Of a stretch of 64,000 nt of DNA, positions 16,761 through 27,919 are shown one piece after another (positions within the stretch are counted from its first letter, which is position 1; each line of letters opens with the position of its first letter). Source of the stretch: Stenotrophomonas maltophilia. Lineage in GTDB: Bacteria; Pseudomonadota; Gammaproteobacteria; Xanthomonadales; Xanthomonadaceae. The notes under the pieces are model-generated. The model did not search any database and had not been told where the DNA came from. It worked only from the letters and a program-made list of their open reading frames with translations. Made by a program: the position numbers and the translations under genes. The stretch is taken from positions 186,001 through 250,000 of the forward strand of contig NZ_CP037858.1 of assembly GCF_006974125.1 (NCBI RefSeq), in the 5' to 3' direction.

Positions 16761-16960
16761 CCATCGCTCCTGACAGTGTGAGCCCGTGGTATCGGGAGAT
16801 CGTACTTGAGGACGCTCGCGTTGAAAATATAGAGCGTGATCCCCATTCCAGGCACAGCTTTCACAGTCTGTCCTTGCATAAAATTTATCTCGCCTTCCTT
16901 GATTGGCAAATCATTGGTGCGCAGAAGCAAGATCTCTATCGGGCAATCGCCGCCGAGCAT
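16757..16960 (-). CDS. small hypothetical protein, second gene of an orphan operon
   Basis: The product has 67 residues, beta-rich (CPIEILLLRTNDLPIKEG, VPGMGITLYIFNASVLKYDLP). It overlaps the next gene by four bases and follows the first gene by about 33 bases. No family recognised. Confidence 0.5.
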   Translation of the reverse strand: MLGGDCPIEILLLRTNDLPIKEGEINFMQGQTVKAVPGMGITLYIFNASVLKYDLPIPRAHTVRSDG

Positions 16961-16993
16961 CGTTGCGCTGGCAATGGCTGAGGATCACTTAGA

Positions 16994-17329
16994 TCAACCC
17001 GATGTTAGCAGGTATGTTCGAGATCCAATAAACCCCACGTCTTCACCCGTTAGATAAAGTGCACCGGTCGCGCCATCAGGTAGCGCCTGCACTCGCCGCC
17101 TGTTTGCATCTATTGCATCCACACGAATAGAGATGTCACGGACGTTTTCTGGAGAGATGCGCCGGCGTCCCAGTTGGATGTCTTCCAGTGTTCTCGGAAT
17201 TTCATACATCGAGACAAACTTGTCTCCGACGCATATCGGGCCGCCTGTGACAACAAAACCTACGTACACCGACTGCCCACTGCGATCTTTGGCGATCGTC
17301 TCAACAAAGAACTCGACGGTCGAACTCAT
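16994..17329 (-). CDS. hypothetical beta-barrel-like protein, first gene of an orphan operon
   Basis: The product has 111 residues. VGFVVTGGPICVGDKFVSMYEI followed by SIRVDAI and ALPDGATGALYLTGEDV resembles the domain II beta-barrel of translation GTPases in its pattern of strands and the GDxF turn. This is a structural hint only. With its two downstream neighbours it may form a small immunity or cargo operon. Confidence 0.55.
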   Translation of the reverse strand: MSSTVEFFVETIAKDRSGQSVYVGFVVTGGPICVGDKFVSMYEIPRTLEDIQLGRRRISPENVRDISIRVDAIDANRRRVQALPDGATGALYLTGEDVGFIGSRTYLLTSG

Positions 17330-17740
17330 GACTGGCCTCTAGCTATTGGGATGCGCCGGACTTCTGCGATTCGTTCCAGCGTAAATTCCTGTCGCTACGT
17401 TCGAAAAGTGCTATCCGCGCCACCCGGCATCTCATCCCGTGAAGAGCAATCGTATTGTTCAGCCAATCAAACTAGCATAATCAATGGAGCGTGCAGAAAT
17501 GCATCTCCAAGATCCTCAAGCCCCCCCCCTGAGCCGAAGTCATCACCTGAAATGGTTCTTCGTGCTCCACGTAGGTGTGTAGAGTCGAATTCTGGCGTCA
17601 CACTGGCTTACGCCATTTATCGGATTGATCCTGTCCGTACTCTCTCGCAGGCGGATGGCTGCACCTATATCGGAATCATCTGGACCGCGGGTCCGCTTCG
17701 GCCAGAAGCGGACATCCACCCTGCCCTCGATAAACATCCC
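17330..17740. other. gene-poor intergenic stretch
   Basis: No reading frame here has convincing coding character on either strand. There is a run of nine C at 17521-17529. It separates the AT-rich orphan operon from the next core-like gene. Confidence 0.5.
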
Positions 17741-18457
17741 TTATCGCGACTGAACCGGTTTGGCAGGCAGAACCGGTTTTTGCGCAATCTCCAGCCTGCT
17801 CACATCGCCAGTAGGCACAAGAACTGCAGTCCTCTGCGCCGGATCCCAAAGCACATAGCTATCACCCAAGCGCCCCACCAGACTCAGGCTGCCTTGCACC
17901 TTCTCATCAATAGTCACATTGGCCGTGTACTTGCTGCCGCCAGAAGTAATCGCCTTGGCGCGTTCGAAGCCAAGCCAGTTTGACGAGATCGGGACATAGA
18001 CAATCATCACGAGCGCATAGACCAGCCACGGCGAGTCCTTCACTGCGGCTGGCAGCACTGGGGACAGGCGTACTGCCATTGCACATATGCCCGTCAGCGC
18101 CACACCTATCAAAACGGGCCAGGCATTGGACCACCAAAGCAAGGCGCCCATTCCAACAAGACAAAGAGCAAGGGTCAGCCACATCAGCAGATTGGCTTGG
18201 GGCGGCCTCGCTGTCACCTTCCCTTCGACCCACCCTCCAAACAGCAGCGCAATCAGTATGAAGAACAGCACCATGCCGATCCCCGCAAGCCCTGCCAGCG
18301 CAAGCTCGCTTACGGCGACAAACTGAAAGGGATCCAGGCCGAAGTGTCCCCAATACGCCTTCAAATAGAAGGCGCCTTGAACCAAACCGAAGGTGACCAG
18401 CGCCGAACCCCAGCCAGCAACATCGGCCATCGTTAGCGTCTTCTGTGTACGTTCCAT
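17741..18457 (-). CDS. four-helix inner-membrane protein
   Basis: From the ATG at 18457 (GGGGATAC just before it) the product has 238 residues. Four to five hydrophobic segments lie in the first 165 residues, then a soluble C-terminal part (KYTANVTIDEKVQGSLSLVGRLGDSYVLWDP) that reads like a small beta domain. No family recognised; a role in sensing or channel activity is possible. Confidence 0.65.
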   Translation of the reverse strand: MERTQKTLTMADVAGWGSALVTFGLVQGAFYLKAYWGHFGLDPFQFVAVSELALAGLAGIGMVLFFILIALLFGGWVEGKVTARPPQANLLMWLTLALCLVGMGALLWWSNAWPVLIGVALTGICAMAVRLSPVLPAAVKDSPWLVYALVMIVYVPISSNWLGFERAKAITSGGSKYTANVTIDEKVQGSLSLVGRLGDSYVLWDPAQRTAVLVPTGDVSRLEIAQKPVLPAKPVQSR

Positions 18458-18533
18458 GTATCCCCTTCCATCAATGCAGCCCCGCCACATAGTGGCATGC
18501 AGCGTTCCGTCCTGCGGAACTCACCCTATTAAC

Positions 18534-18545
18534 GTGACGCGTCAC
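18534..18545. repeat. GTGACG-centred palindrome, copy 2
   Basis: GTGACGCGTCAC is a perfect 12-base palindrome preceded by ATTAAC, as in copy 1 at 9147. It is 79 bases upstream of the TPR gene, a plausible operator position. Confidence 0.4.
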
Positions 18546-18623
18546 ACCCAGCTGCCCCAACCCATTGGCGCCCCATCCCTACCCCACTATAGTTCCAGCC
18601 CCCACAAGGACGAGGCGGCGCAC

Positions 18624-19379
18624 ATGCCCTATATCGGAATCGGACTCCACGTACTGGCAGCCATCTACTTCGCGGTGCACGCCATCCGCTCGGGCCAGAG
18701 CCTCTACTGGCTCATCCTGCTCTTCTCGTTCCCGCTGCTCGGCAGCGTCGTCTGCTTCCTGGCGATCTACTTTCCGGAAGTCCGCCACTCGCGCGGCGCC
18801 CGGCAGGTCGTCCGTTCCGCCAAGCAGCTCATGGACCCGGGCCAGGACCTGCGCAACGCTCGCGCCGAACTGGCGCGCACGCCCACCGTGCAGAATCGGG
18901 TTCGCCTGGGCATGACGCTGCTGAATGCCGGCCAGGCCGAGGAAGCCAGAACCTTGCTGGAGCAGGCGGCCAGCTCACCGCTGGGCGACGATCCCTACAT
19001 CCTGAGCGACCTCGCCCGCGCCCACCTCGAGTCCGGGCACGCCGCGCTTGCGGTGGAGACGCTGGACGGCCTGTTCGCCCGCCATCCGGATGTGCGCCGC
19101 AAGGCGGAACAGGCCCTGCTTTACGCGCAGGCACTGGCGGCCGCGCAAGCGCCCGGCACTCGCGCCGCGTTCGAGCGAGCCGTGGAGTGCGGAAATGATG
19201 CAGCTGCTCGCTGCCTGTACGCCGAATGGCTGATGGCACAGCCGCAGCCCGCCGACCGCGAGCAGGCTCGCAGCCTGTTCGCCAGCATCATCGACGATGC
19301 CCAACACTGGTCCCGGCACGCGCGCGGCCACAATGCCGCATGGCTGGAACGGACCAAGGCCGCGTTGAAGGGCTACTGA
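18624..19379 (+). CDS. TPR-repeat membrane protein
   Basis: From the ATG at 18624 (AAGGACGAGG before it) the product has 251 residues. Two N-terminal membrane helices (about residues 3-22 and 26-48) precede tetratricopeptide-like repeats: RVRLGMTLLNAGQAEEARTLLEQA, DLARAHLESGHAALAVETLDGLF and AEWLMAQPQPADREQARSLF. TPR domains usually bind partner proteins. This layout is common in uncharacterised xanthomonad proteins. Confidence 0.8.
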   Translation: MPYIGIGLHVLAAIYFAVHAIRSGQSLYWLILLFSFPLLGSVVCFLAIYFPEVRHSRGARQVVRSAKQLMDPGQDLRNARAELARTPTVQNRVRLGMTLLNAGQAEEARTLLEQAASSPLGDDPYILSDLARAHLESGHAALAVETLDGLFARHPDVRRKAEQALLYAQALAAAQAPGTRAAFERAVECGNDAAARCLYAEWLMAQPQPADREQARSLFASIIDDAQHWSRHARGHNAAWLERTKAALKGY

Positions 19380-19604
19380 CGCCTGACGGCCTTTGGCAAT
19401 CCTGTCGCATCCGCCTCGCTGATGGTCTCGCCGGGCGGATGCCGACAGTCCGTAGGCCTGCACCACTGGCATCGCCGATAGCATTGCAACGCAAGGCTCC
19501 AGCCTCATTACGCGGCATGCAACGATTCTGAAAATGTTGAAAGTGGTGACGGCATCAGCCCTACTGCATTGGCATCGCGCACAACCGGGCGTATTCCTTG
19601 CTGT

Positions 19605-19836
19605 GCCACCTCGAACAGGTGGCCGGGCTTCGAAACCCCGGTTGTGCAATCGTAAAAAGCGCTTGCCAGTCGGCACCACCTCGCGCGGTGCCGGCTGGCA
19701 ATCCGTCAGCCGGCTATGGCGGGCGGTGCGTGGGGGCCTTGCGCCCGCCGGTCTGATTGCACACCGGGTTTCGAACCTCGCACCGTCCGCCACCTTTATC
19801 GGTGGCGGCTTCTGCCTTCCCGCAAGGAGCCCAGCC
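19605..19836 (+). ncRNA. highly structured leader or repeat element
   Basis: A long-range inverted repeat, TTCGAAACCCCGGTTGTGCAATC (19629-19651) against 19755-19775, closes a region holding further stems: a 15-pair stem at 19663-19701 (one G-U pair, nine-base loop) and a seven-pair stem at 19718-19749. A last hairpin, CCGCCACC/GGTGGCGG (19787-19808), ends 15 bases before the AAGGAG of the gene at 19837. So many stable stems suggest a structured RNA or a mobile repeat, possibly a cis-regulator. Confidence 0.45.
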
Positions 19837-20193
19837 ATGACCCAGCCCCACTCCCCTGCCCCGCACCCGATCCACGACGCGCCCGCCAACAGCCCCGCGC
19901 TGGATCCGAACACGCTCATCGCCCTGCTGCACAGCATCGGCTCGGGCGCCGCCTCGGATGGTCAGCCCTGGCCAGAGCGACATCAGATGCCCGGCCGACG
20001 TCTCGCTCTGGCCGACACCGATTGCTCGCTGGCCGGCCTTCGCGTGGTATTGGAGATCCTGTTGGCTGCGCAGCGCGCCCGCGAAAACGGCGAACTGGAG
20101 CAGTACGTCGGGCCCCGCGTCATGGAGGGCCTGATCATGGCCGGGCTGGGCCTCGTGGCGCACGCCAGCACACGGGTACGGCCGGACGACTGA
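19837..20193 (+). CDS. small DUF3077/DUF6124-like protein
   Basis: The product has 118 residues with AAGGAG at a good distance. The N-terminus is proline/alanine-rich and disordered; the C-terminal half is helical (DCSLAGLRVVLEILLAAQRARENGELEQYVGPRVMEGLIMAGLGL). The layout resembles small DUF3077/DUF6124-type proteins of Pseudomonas and relatives, which have no known function. It follows the structured element at 19605-19836. Confidence 0.5.
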   Translation: MTQPHSPAPHPIHDAPANSPALDPNTLIALLHSIGSGAASDGQPWPERHQMPGRRLALADTDCSLAGLRVVLEILLAAQRARENGELEQYVGPRVMEGLIMAGLGLVAHASTRVRPDD

Positions 20194-20664
20194 GTGGCGC
20201 GGTACTGCCGGGCGGCCACGCTGCTGTGCCTCGTGGCGGTGGTTGCGGCACAGACGCGGTGGCTGTCGCCGCCACTGCCATCTCCTATCGGGTTCCAAAG
20301 CATCAACGACGATCGAATCTCACATCTGCGCCGCCAGGTGATTCAATTCGTGGAGTCTCGGCCACGACAGGGCTTCCAGTTCGTGGAACAGCATGAAGAC
20401 GCCTCGTTCCAGATTCATTGCAGAGGCGTTCCCGTGCTGTGGCTGGAGCGGCGGCCCCAGCATGTGCTGTTGCAGGTCTCACTGGATGCCATGCAGCGTG
20501 CGCCCGCAGTTCTTCAGATGCGGGCAATCCTCCAATGGCAGCTGGAGCCATTGAATTATCTGGAGCAGGTGCTGGCTGGTGTACCGGAGCCTGTTCTTAT
20601 GGATCGGATGCTGCAGATTCTCGCCGGCAAGGTGCCTGATGGGGCGCGATGCGGCCCGCAGTAG
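20194..20664 (+). CDS. hypothetical protein
   Basis: The product has 156 residues. The GTG start follows the preceding stop directly (TGAGTG), which suggests translational coupling. A hydrophobic N-terminus (about residues 6-20) could be a signal peptide. The rest is helical (HLRRQVIQFVESRPRQGFQFVEQ). The stop TAG lies at the edge of a SMAG repeat. No family recognised, and coding status is moderately supported. Confidence 0.45.
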   Translation: MARYCRAATLLCLVAVVAAQTRWLSPPLPSPIGFQSINDDRISHLRRQVIQFVESRPRQGFQFVEQHEDASFQIHCRGVPVLWLERRPQHVLLQVSLDAMQRAPAVLQMRAILQWQLEPLNYLEQVLAGVPEPVLMDRMLQILAGKVPDGARCGPQ

Positions 20665-20685
20665 TCGAGCATGGCTCAACTCTAC
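20663..20685 (-). repeat. SMAG (GTAG) stem-loop between convergent genes
   Basis: Read on the minus strand it starts GTAG and continues AGTTGAGCCATGCTCGACT, with arms AGTtGAGC/GCTCgACT around CAT. This is the form of the S. maltophilia GTAG repeats. It overlaps the stop codons of both convergent genes and may act as a bidirectional terminator or RNA stabiliser. Confidence 0.7.
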
Positions 20686-21413
20686 AGCGGCGCGGGTTGC
20701 GACTGCTCCGGTTCCTGGATGGAGCCTTCCAGCAAGGCCACGTAAGTGTCCAGGCGTGTGCGCATGCTGATCAGCATCCAGCCCAACAGGTACAGCAGCA
20801 CCATGGCGAAGATCAGCAATGCGCCGACAAGGCTGACGTCGAATGCGCCAGCCCAGTCGCCCCATTTCCATCCCCGGAACTGCAGATAGAGCGCAATCAA
20901 CAGTGGAAACGGCCCAAGCCGCTGCAGGCCGCCATACATCATGCCCATGCGCTCGATCATGTTGGTCCGCAGCGTGCTGACATAGTGAAGGCGTCGCTCG
21001 CGCTCGATGCGAGGGAAGCCGCGAAGCTCGGTAACCACCGTTTGCCAGTGGGCGAAGTCGCCGTCCATTTCCTTGGCGTGCGAGAGACGTGGTTGGCTGA
21101 ACTGACGGATGCCTCTGCGGGCGGCCAGGGCGCCTCCAACGACGAACCCACCAATCTCGATGGCCAGGCACGCAACAACCACTTGCAACACCACACTGGC
21201 GGGTAGCCACCGATCAGGCAGCTGGCCACAGAGAATGCCAACGATCGCGGCGGCCAAGCCAATGCGAAACGCCCACGTCTCCACCCTGCCCGCCTTCGGG
21301 TAGATGCTGTGCTCAACCAACCCCTGCACCCGCTGGTAAAGCCAGTGGAAGGTCAATTCCCGCGAATCGGCCTTTGTCAGCGAATCGAGTCCGCCCCCTG
21401 CCTGCATGTCCAT
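20682..21413 (-). CDS. four-helix inner-membrane protein
   Basis: The product has 243 residues. Hydrophobic segments lie at about residues 47-64, 70-95, 165-180 and 187-212, separated by a charged cytoplasmic loop (ERERRLHYVSTLRTNMIERMG). The stop codon is provided by the GTAG end of the SMAG repeat. No family recognised. Confidence 0.65.
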   Translation of the reverse strand: MDMQAGGGLDSLTKADSRELTFHWLYQRVQGLVEHSIYPKAGRVETWAFRIGLAAAIVGILCGQLPDRWLPASVVLQVVVACLAIEIGGFVVGGALAARRGIRQFSQPRLSHAKEMDGDFAHWQTVVTELRGFPRIERERRLHYVSTLRTNMIERMGMMYGGLQRLGPFPLLIALYLQFRGWKWGDWAGAFDVSLVGALLIFAMVLLYLLGWMLISMRTRLDTYVALLEGSIQEPEQSQPAPL

Positions 21414-21430
21414 TGCGTCCCCTGCCCCCC

Positions 21431-21460
21431 GGCTACGATACCGGCCGTAGCATCGTAGCC
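21431..21460. terminator. hairpin after the porin gene
   Basis: GGCTACGAT and ATCGTAGCC are perfect nine-base arms around a 12-base centre, located 15 bases past the porin stop on the minus strand and 17 bases before the next gene. It probably separates the two transcripts. Confidence 0.45.
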
Positions 21461-21475
21461 GACGCGCAGCATCTT

Positions 21476-22573
21476 TCAGAAATAGAACCCGATATTGAGG
21501 TTCAGCCGTGAATGCCAGCGCGACGGGCCGCCATTGTTGATGCCGATGCCATCACCGCCGGCAAACCACATGTTGCGGCCGGCAATCCAGTCGACATAGG
21601 TGAGCATCACGCCCTTCTGCAGGCTGCAGCCGGTAACGTTCTGCCAGGAGTCGCGCACCCCGCTGCTGTGTCCCACCGGGCGCGTCATGCTGAGGTTGTT
21701 GTAGCAGGTCAGGTCGTCCATCCAGCCGCGCGGGCCAAAGGAATAGGCAACGTTGGCACTGGGTACATCGGCCTCGGCCGCGATTTCAAACGGGGCCTGG
21801 AACGCCGACAATGCGATGCGCTCGCCGGGCACGGTGTAGCGATAGCGCGCCCATTGCAGCTGGGTGGTCCAGCCATCGCGCTTCCACTGCGCGTGCACGG
21901 CGGCGGCCTGATGGCCGTGATGGCGGCGGCTGCGGGTGTTCTGCACCTTGCCGGCGAAGGCCGACGCGCCGACCCGCAGTTCGCCGCCTGCCCAGTCGTG
22001 CGATTGCTCGACGCGTACATTGAACCGCTGCCGTTCGCGATACGGCAACGCATCGGTCTGTGCCACATCGAAGGAATAGCGGTCGTAGCGGGCCCCGGTT
22101 CCGTATTCGTCACCGGAGAACCAACCGAGGTGCCAGGTGGTCTTGCCGGCCTGGTGGATCACTACCACGCCCGGGTCGTAGTCGTCCTCGATGCCCAGGT
22201 AGTAGCCGGACCCGAACCAGAAACTCTGCGAGACCGTGGGCAGCAGCCCGAAGGGCACCTGCTGGATGCCGGCCTTCAGCTGCGTGGCGTCGGTGAACTG
22301 CCAGCCTGCGTAGGCGTGATGGATGGCATCGAAGCCGTCGTACCACCGGTATTGCGCAGAGAAGGAGAAAGGCCCGCTGCCGGCGTCGATGTCGGCGCGA
22401 AGCAGCTCCAGCTGCAGGCGGCTGGTGGGCCCGTAATCGAGCCAACCATAGTTGAATCGAATGGCACCGCCGAGATCGAAATGAGGCGCTGTGTTGCGGT
22501 CTTCGCTGGCCGCGCGCGCATCAAGCGAGGGTGCGGCCAGTGCTGCTGCGATGATGATGGGAACTGCCCTCAC
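21476..22573 (-). CDS. outer-membrane porin-like protein
   Basis: A GTG at 22573 gives 365 residues with a signal peptide (PIIIAAALAAPSLDARA). The mature protein is aromatic-rich with alternating beta-strand patterns (FDLGGAIRFNYGWLDY, FSAQYRWYDGFDA, LNLNIGFYF) and ends in phenylalanine, as outer-membrane beta-barrels do. It resembles phosphate-selective OprP/OprO-type porins in its strand pattern. The frame is open to 22636, but a strong hairpin at 22628-22660 makes the longer start unlikely. The substrate is unknown. Confidence 0.7.
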   Translation of the reverse strand: MRAVPIIIAAALAAPSLDARAASEDRNTAPHFDLGGAIRFNYGWLDYGPTSRLQLELLRADIDAGSGPFSFSAQYRWYDGFDAIHHAYAGWQFTDATQLKAGIQQVPFGLLPTVSQSFWFGSGYYLGIEDDYDPGVVVIHQAGKTTWHLGWFSGDEYGTGARYDRYSFDVAQTDALPYRERQRFNVRVEQSHDWAGGELRVGASAFAGKVQNTRSRRHHGHQAAAVHAQWKRDGWTTQLQWARYRYTVPGERIALSAFQAPFEIAAEADVPSANVAYSFGPRGWMDDLTCYNNLSMTRPVGHSSGVRDSWQNVTGCSLQKGVMLTYVDWIAGRNMWFAGGDGIGINNGGPSRWHSRLNLNIGFYF

Positions 22574-22627
22574 GGTCGCGTCCTGCCTCCTGTTCTGCGA
22601 GTGAAAATACTCGATTCCAGCCTTGGT

Positions 22628-22660
22628 GCACGTCATACCTCAACGTGAGGCATGACGTGC
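22628..22660. terminator. 15-bp-arm hairpin between DUF1348 gene and porin
   Basis: GCACGTCATACCTCA pairs with TGAGGCATGACGTGC over 15 positions with one mismatch and a three-base loop (ACG). It lies 54 bases after the DUF1348 stop on the minus strand. It may terminate that transcript or serve as an operator for the porin. Confidence 0.5.
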
Positions 22661-22713
22661 TGCGGCGTACAGGTTACGCAATGGAGGGTGAAGCGAACGT
22701 GGGCCGGCCGTGC

Positions 22714-23208
22714 TCACATACCCAGATCAGACAGCCCCGGATGATCATCCGGGCGACGCCCCAGTGGCCAATGGAACCTGCGCTCGCTTTCCTTGATCGG
22801 CATGTCGTTGATGCTCGAGAACCGATGCTCCATCAACCCATCCGCTCCGAATTCCCAGTTCTCGTTTCCATAGGAACGGAACCAGTTGCCGGAGTCGTCA
22901 TGCCACTCATAGGCGTAGCGCACGGAAATACGGTTGTCGGTGAATGCCCACAGTTCCTTGATCAAACGGTAGTCCAGTTCCTTCTTCCATTTGCGGGCCA
23001 GGAATTGCCGGGCTTCCTCGCGGCCATGGGTGAACTCGGCGCGGTTGCGCCAGCGGGTGTCGAGCGAATAGGCCAGTGCGACCTTGTCGGCATCGCGGGA
23101 GTTCCAGCCATCTTCGGCAAGGCGAACCTTCTCGATGGCCGATTCACGAGTGAACGGCGGCAGCGGCGGACGGGGTGCTTCAGTGGGCACGGCGGGGCCT
23201 CCAATCAA
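22714..23208 (-). CDS. DUF1348 (SnoaL/NTF2-like fold) protein
   Basis: The product has 164 residues. Highly conserved family segments include [37 protein letters not shown] (in parts), [27 protein letters not shown] and [16 protein letters not shown]. The fold is a small alpha+beta barrel found in many enzymes and binding proteins; the function of this family is not established. It lies 43 bases downstream of a TetR gene and is probably its co-transcribed target. Confidence 0.85.
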   Translation of the reverse strand: MIGGPAVPTEAPRPPLPPFTRESAIEKVRLAEDGWNSRDADKVALAYSLDTRWRNRAEFTHGREEARQFLARKWKKELDYRLIKELWAFTDNRISVRYAYEWHDDSGNWFRSYGNENWEFGADGLMEHRFSSINDMPIKESERRFHWPLGRRPDDHPGLSDLGM

Positions 23209-23251
23209 ATGGATGAACGGGGTACTTCGACGGATTCTGATGACTCAGGCG

Positions 23252-23821
23252 TCAGCGCCTGGCCTGCTCCAACAACACTTCTGCAACATCCCTGGCGGTG
23301 TCTGCGGCGTTGTAGTCGCCCATCACGCGCGAGACGGTGATGGCGCCCTCCATGAGAACCAGCAGCTGCCGCGCCAGTGCGTCCGGCTGCTTGATATCCA
23401 GTTGCGTGGTGAGTCCCAGCGTGTAATCCAGCAGCTTCTGCTTGTGGTGTTTTGCGATGTGGCGAATCGGATCGTCGGGGTCGCCTACCTCGCCGGCGGT
23501 ATTGATGAAGGCGCAGCCGCGATAGCCCTCGGACTGGAACCAGCCCTTGAGCACGGTGAACATGCCGAGGACGCGTGCTTCGGGGCTGTCGGCCTTGTCG
23601 CACTCCTGCTGGAACCAGTCCAGCCAGCGCACGTCGCGCGCGTTCAATGCCGCAGCGGCCACCTGGTCCTTGTTTTCAAAGTGCCGGTAGATGCTCTTCC
23701 GGGCAACGCCGGAGGTCTTCACCAACAGGTCCATACCGGTGGCGTGGATCCCGTTCTGGTAGATCAGCGCCTCGGCCGTGGCCAGGATCTTCTGCTGGGT
23801 TTCGGTGGTGGTTGTGTTCAC
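23252..23821 (-). CDS. TetR-family transcriptional repressor
   Basis: The product has 189 residues and a GTG start. The N-terminal helix-turn-helix is typical (ILATAEALIYQNGIHATGMDLLVKTSGVARKSIYRHFENKDQV). The helical C-terminal domain would bind a small ligand (FQSEGYRGCAFINTAGEVGDP, a TetR_C pattern of AcrR/YcdC-like proteins). A 20-base perfect palindrome eight bases upstream of the start is its likely operator, giving autoregulation and control of the DUF1348 gene. Confidence 0.9.
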   Translation of the reverse strand: MNTTTTETQQKILATAEALIYQNGIHATGMDLLVKTSGVARKSIYRHFENKDQVAAAALNARDVRWLDWFQQECDKADSPEARVLGMFTVLKGWFQSEGYRGCAFINTAGEVGDPDDPIRHIAKHHKQKLLDYTLGLTTQLDIKQPDALARQLLVLMEGAITVSRVMGDYNAADTARDVAEVLLEQARR

Positions 23822-23829
23822 GACGCAAA

Positions 23830-23849
23830 GGTAGAACGATCGTTCTACC
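23830..23849. promoter_or_regulatory. TetR operator
   Basis: GGTAGAACGATCGTTCTACC is a perfect 20-base palindrome that begins eight bases before the tetR start codon. Length and position are typical for a dimeric TetR repressor acting on its own gene. Confidence 0.75.
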
Positions 23850-23937
23850 CTGTCAATGGGCGGCGAAGCTGATCAAGTGCGCCAGGCTGATTGTGTACCC
23901 AGGGGCGACCCACGGCCTGACCGATACCCACATCGAT

Positions 23938-23956
23938 AGCCGAGCATGGCCCGGCT

Positions 23957-23960
<4 letters not shown>
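23938..23960 (-). repeat. SMAG (GTAG) stem-loop at the end of the uvrA-like gene
   Basis: On the minus strand it reads GTAG then AGCCGGGCCATGCTCGGCT, arms AGCCGgGC/GCtCGGCT around CAT. The TAG of GTAG is the stop codon of the uvrA-like gene, so the repeat begins exactly at the end of the coding sequence. Confidence 0.75.
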
Positions 23961-26605
<2,645 letters not shown>

Positions 26606-26749
26606 CTTCGCGATCCTGCGGGCAGTGAACGGCGTGCGTCGGAGCGCGCCCAATGGTGCATTCTCGCTGCCGCGGGGTGAATGTGGGTGATGGCGCGGTC
26701 ACGCAATGCGTGATTCCCGAACACCAGTACGAACACCAATAATGGACTG

Positions 26750-27268
26750 TCAGCGGCTATCTGGCCGAACCGGCTCGCGGGCGCCAGTCCTGGAGGCGAA
26801 CGCCACCTTCTCTCCATTGACCAGCTCGACCACGAGCTGGTTGGAGCGATTGAAGCCGATGGTGCTCACCCAGGCGAAGTGCGAGACGGTACGCCGAAGC
26901 TGCGATGTGCGGCGATACAGTTGACCCAGGGTGATGGTGCGAACCAAGCGGCCACGATTGTAGAAATGCAGCACCGGCTCGCTCAACGTCACGTCAGCCG
27001 GAACCAGGTTCATGCCCTCGTAGCCGACCACGACCGATTCCCCATCGTCCGACGGGAACAGCCAGCGATGCCAACCGGGTATCAGCCAGGCATCCCCACC
27101 CGATGCCTGGGGCGTTACCCGCGTTGAATTGAGCGCCGGATCGGAATCAACACAGAGATTCCGCGTGGGGGAGCATGCCGTGAACCTCTCCGGCGGCGGC
27201 AGCGGGGAGTCGGCAAGCGCCGGGCCCGCAGCCAGTAGTGCAGCGACAAGCGTGATGAGAACCTTCAT
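26750..27268 (-). CDS. periplasmic protein of unknown function
   Basis: The product has 172 residues with a signal peptide (MKVLITLVAALLAAGPALA). The mature part is beta-rich with one pair of cysteines (CSPTRNLC). No catalytic motif is visible. It lies 40 bases from the end of the BLUF gene, in the same direction, so the two may be co-transcribed. Confidence 0.65.
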   Translation of the reverse strand: MKVLITLVAALLAAGPALADSPLPPPERFTACSPTRNLCVDSDPALNSTRVTPQASGGDAWLIPGWHRWLFPSDDGESVVVGYEGMNLVPADVTLSEPVLHFYNRGRLVRTITLGQLYRRTSQLRRTVSHFAWVSTIGFNRSNQLVVELVNGEKVAFASRTGAREPVRPDSR

Positions 27269-27308
27269 GTCACTGCACCCCTCGATGAAGTGGTGGCCGA
27301 AGCGGAAA

Positions 27309-27740
27309 CTAAGCGGCGTGCACGTAGGGCGCTACCGCCGCGGCAAGCACATCGATTCCCCACGCGGAGCCCGCGATCTCCTCGGGCTGGCTTCTCTTGA
27401 AGCGTGACCAGTCGGCCCTGGCAAGTCTGCCGACCAGAAGCTGATCGGCAGGAAGCTGGTGCATCGACCAATAGGGAAACTGCCGGGTGGAGACGCGCCC
27501 TCGCGCCAGCTCCACCACATCGGTATGGCTGGACGATTGCAGCACGCGCTCATAGACGCTGGCCACTCCATCTTCCGGCCCTTCGAAGTACTGCACGAAT
27601 CGCGCGCCGTCGTGCAGCAGCACGCCCGTCACGCCCGCCACCTTGTTGAACCTCGCGGCATCGGCCACGAGCGCCTCCAGGCGATCAATCGTAAGGCCCT
27701 CTACTGCTTGACTTGCATATACAACGGCCCGAATGGGCAT
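27309..27740 (-). CDS. BLUF-domain blue-light sensor
   Basis: From the ATG at 27740 the product has 143 residues, a single BLUF domain with a short C-terminal cap. Flavin-binding residues are in place: Tyr8 (VVYAS), Asn32 (FNKVAGVTGVLL), Gln50 (RFVQYFEGPED), Trp91 and Met93 (WSM). On blue light the hydrogen bonds between Tyr, Gln and FAD rearrange and change partner binding. There is no fused output domain, so it must act on a separate protein. No partner is evident in the neighbourhood. Confidence 0.85.
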   Translation of the reverse strand: MPIRAVVYASQAVEGLTIDRLEALVADAARFNKVAGVTGVLLHDGARFVQYFEGPEDGVASVYERVLQSSSHTDVVELARGRVSTRQFPYWSMHQLPADQLLVGRLARADWSRFKRSQPEEIAGSAWGIDVLAAAVAPYVHAA

Positions 27741-27919
27741 GAATTTCGCCTTGAATGTGGCGCCACATCGGCACCTGTTCACACTCTAGCACCCGGTACA
27801 AGCCTGCCCCCTGATCCTGATTCTTAACCCTTCAGAATACGGAGGGTCGATGGGTGAGCCTTACGGCACGTCAGGCGGCATGATGGGCGCCCCACACGTT
27901 CAGGGCATTGTTCATCTTC

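Noticed and set aside
17174..17983. A 269-codon plus-strand frame across an intergenic stretch
   Set aside because: It overlaps two minus-strand genes and shows no domain, no good ribosome-binding site and no conserved pattern.
19755..19775. A T-loop-like TTCGAA stretch suggesting a tRNA
   Set aside because: The stems needed for a T-arm, anticodon arm and acceptor do not pair; the stretch is explained better by the long inverted repeat.
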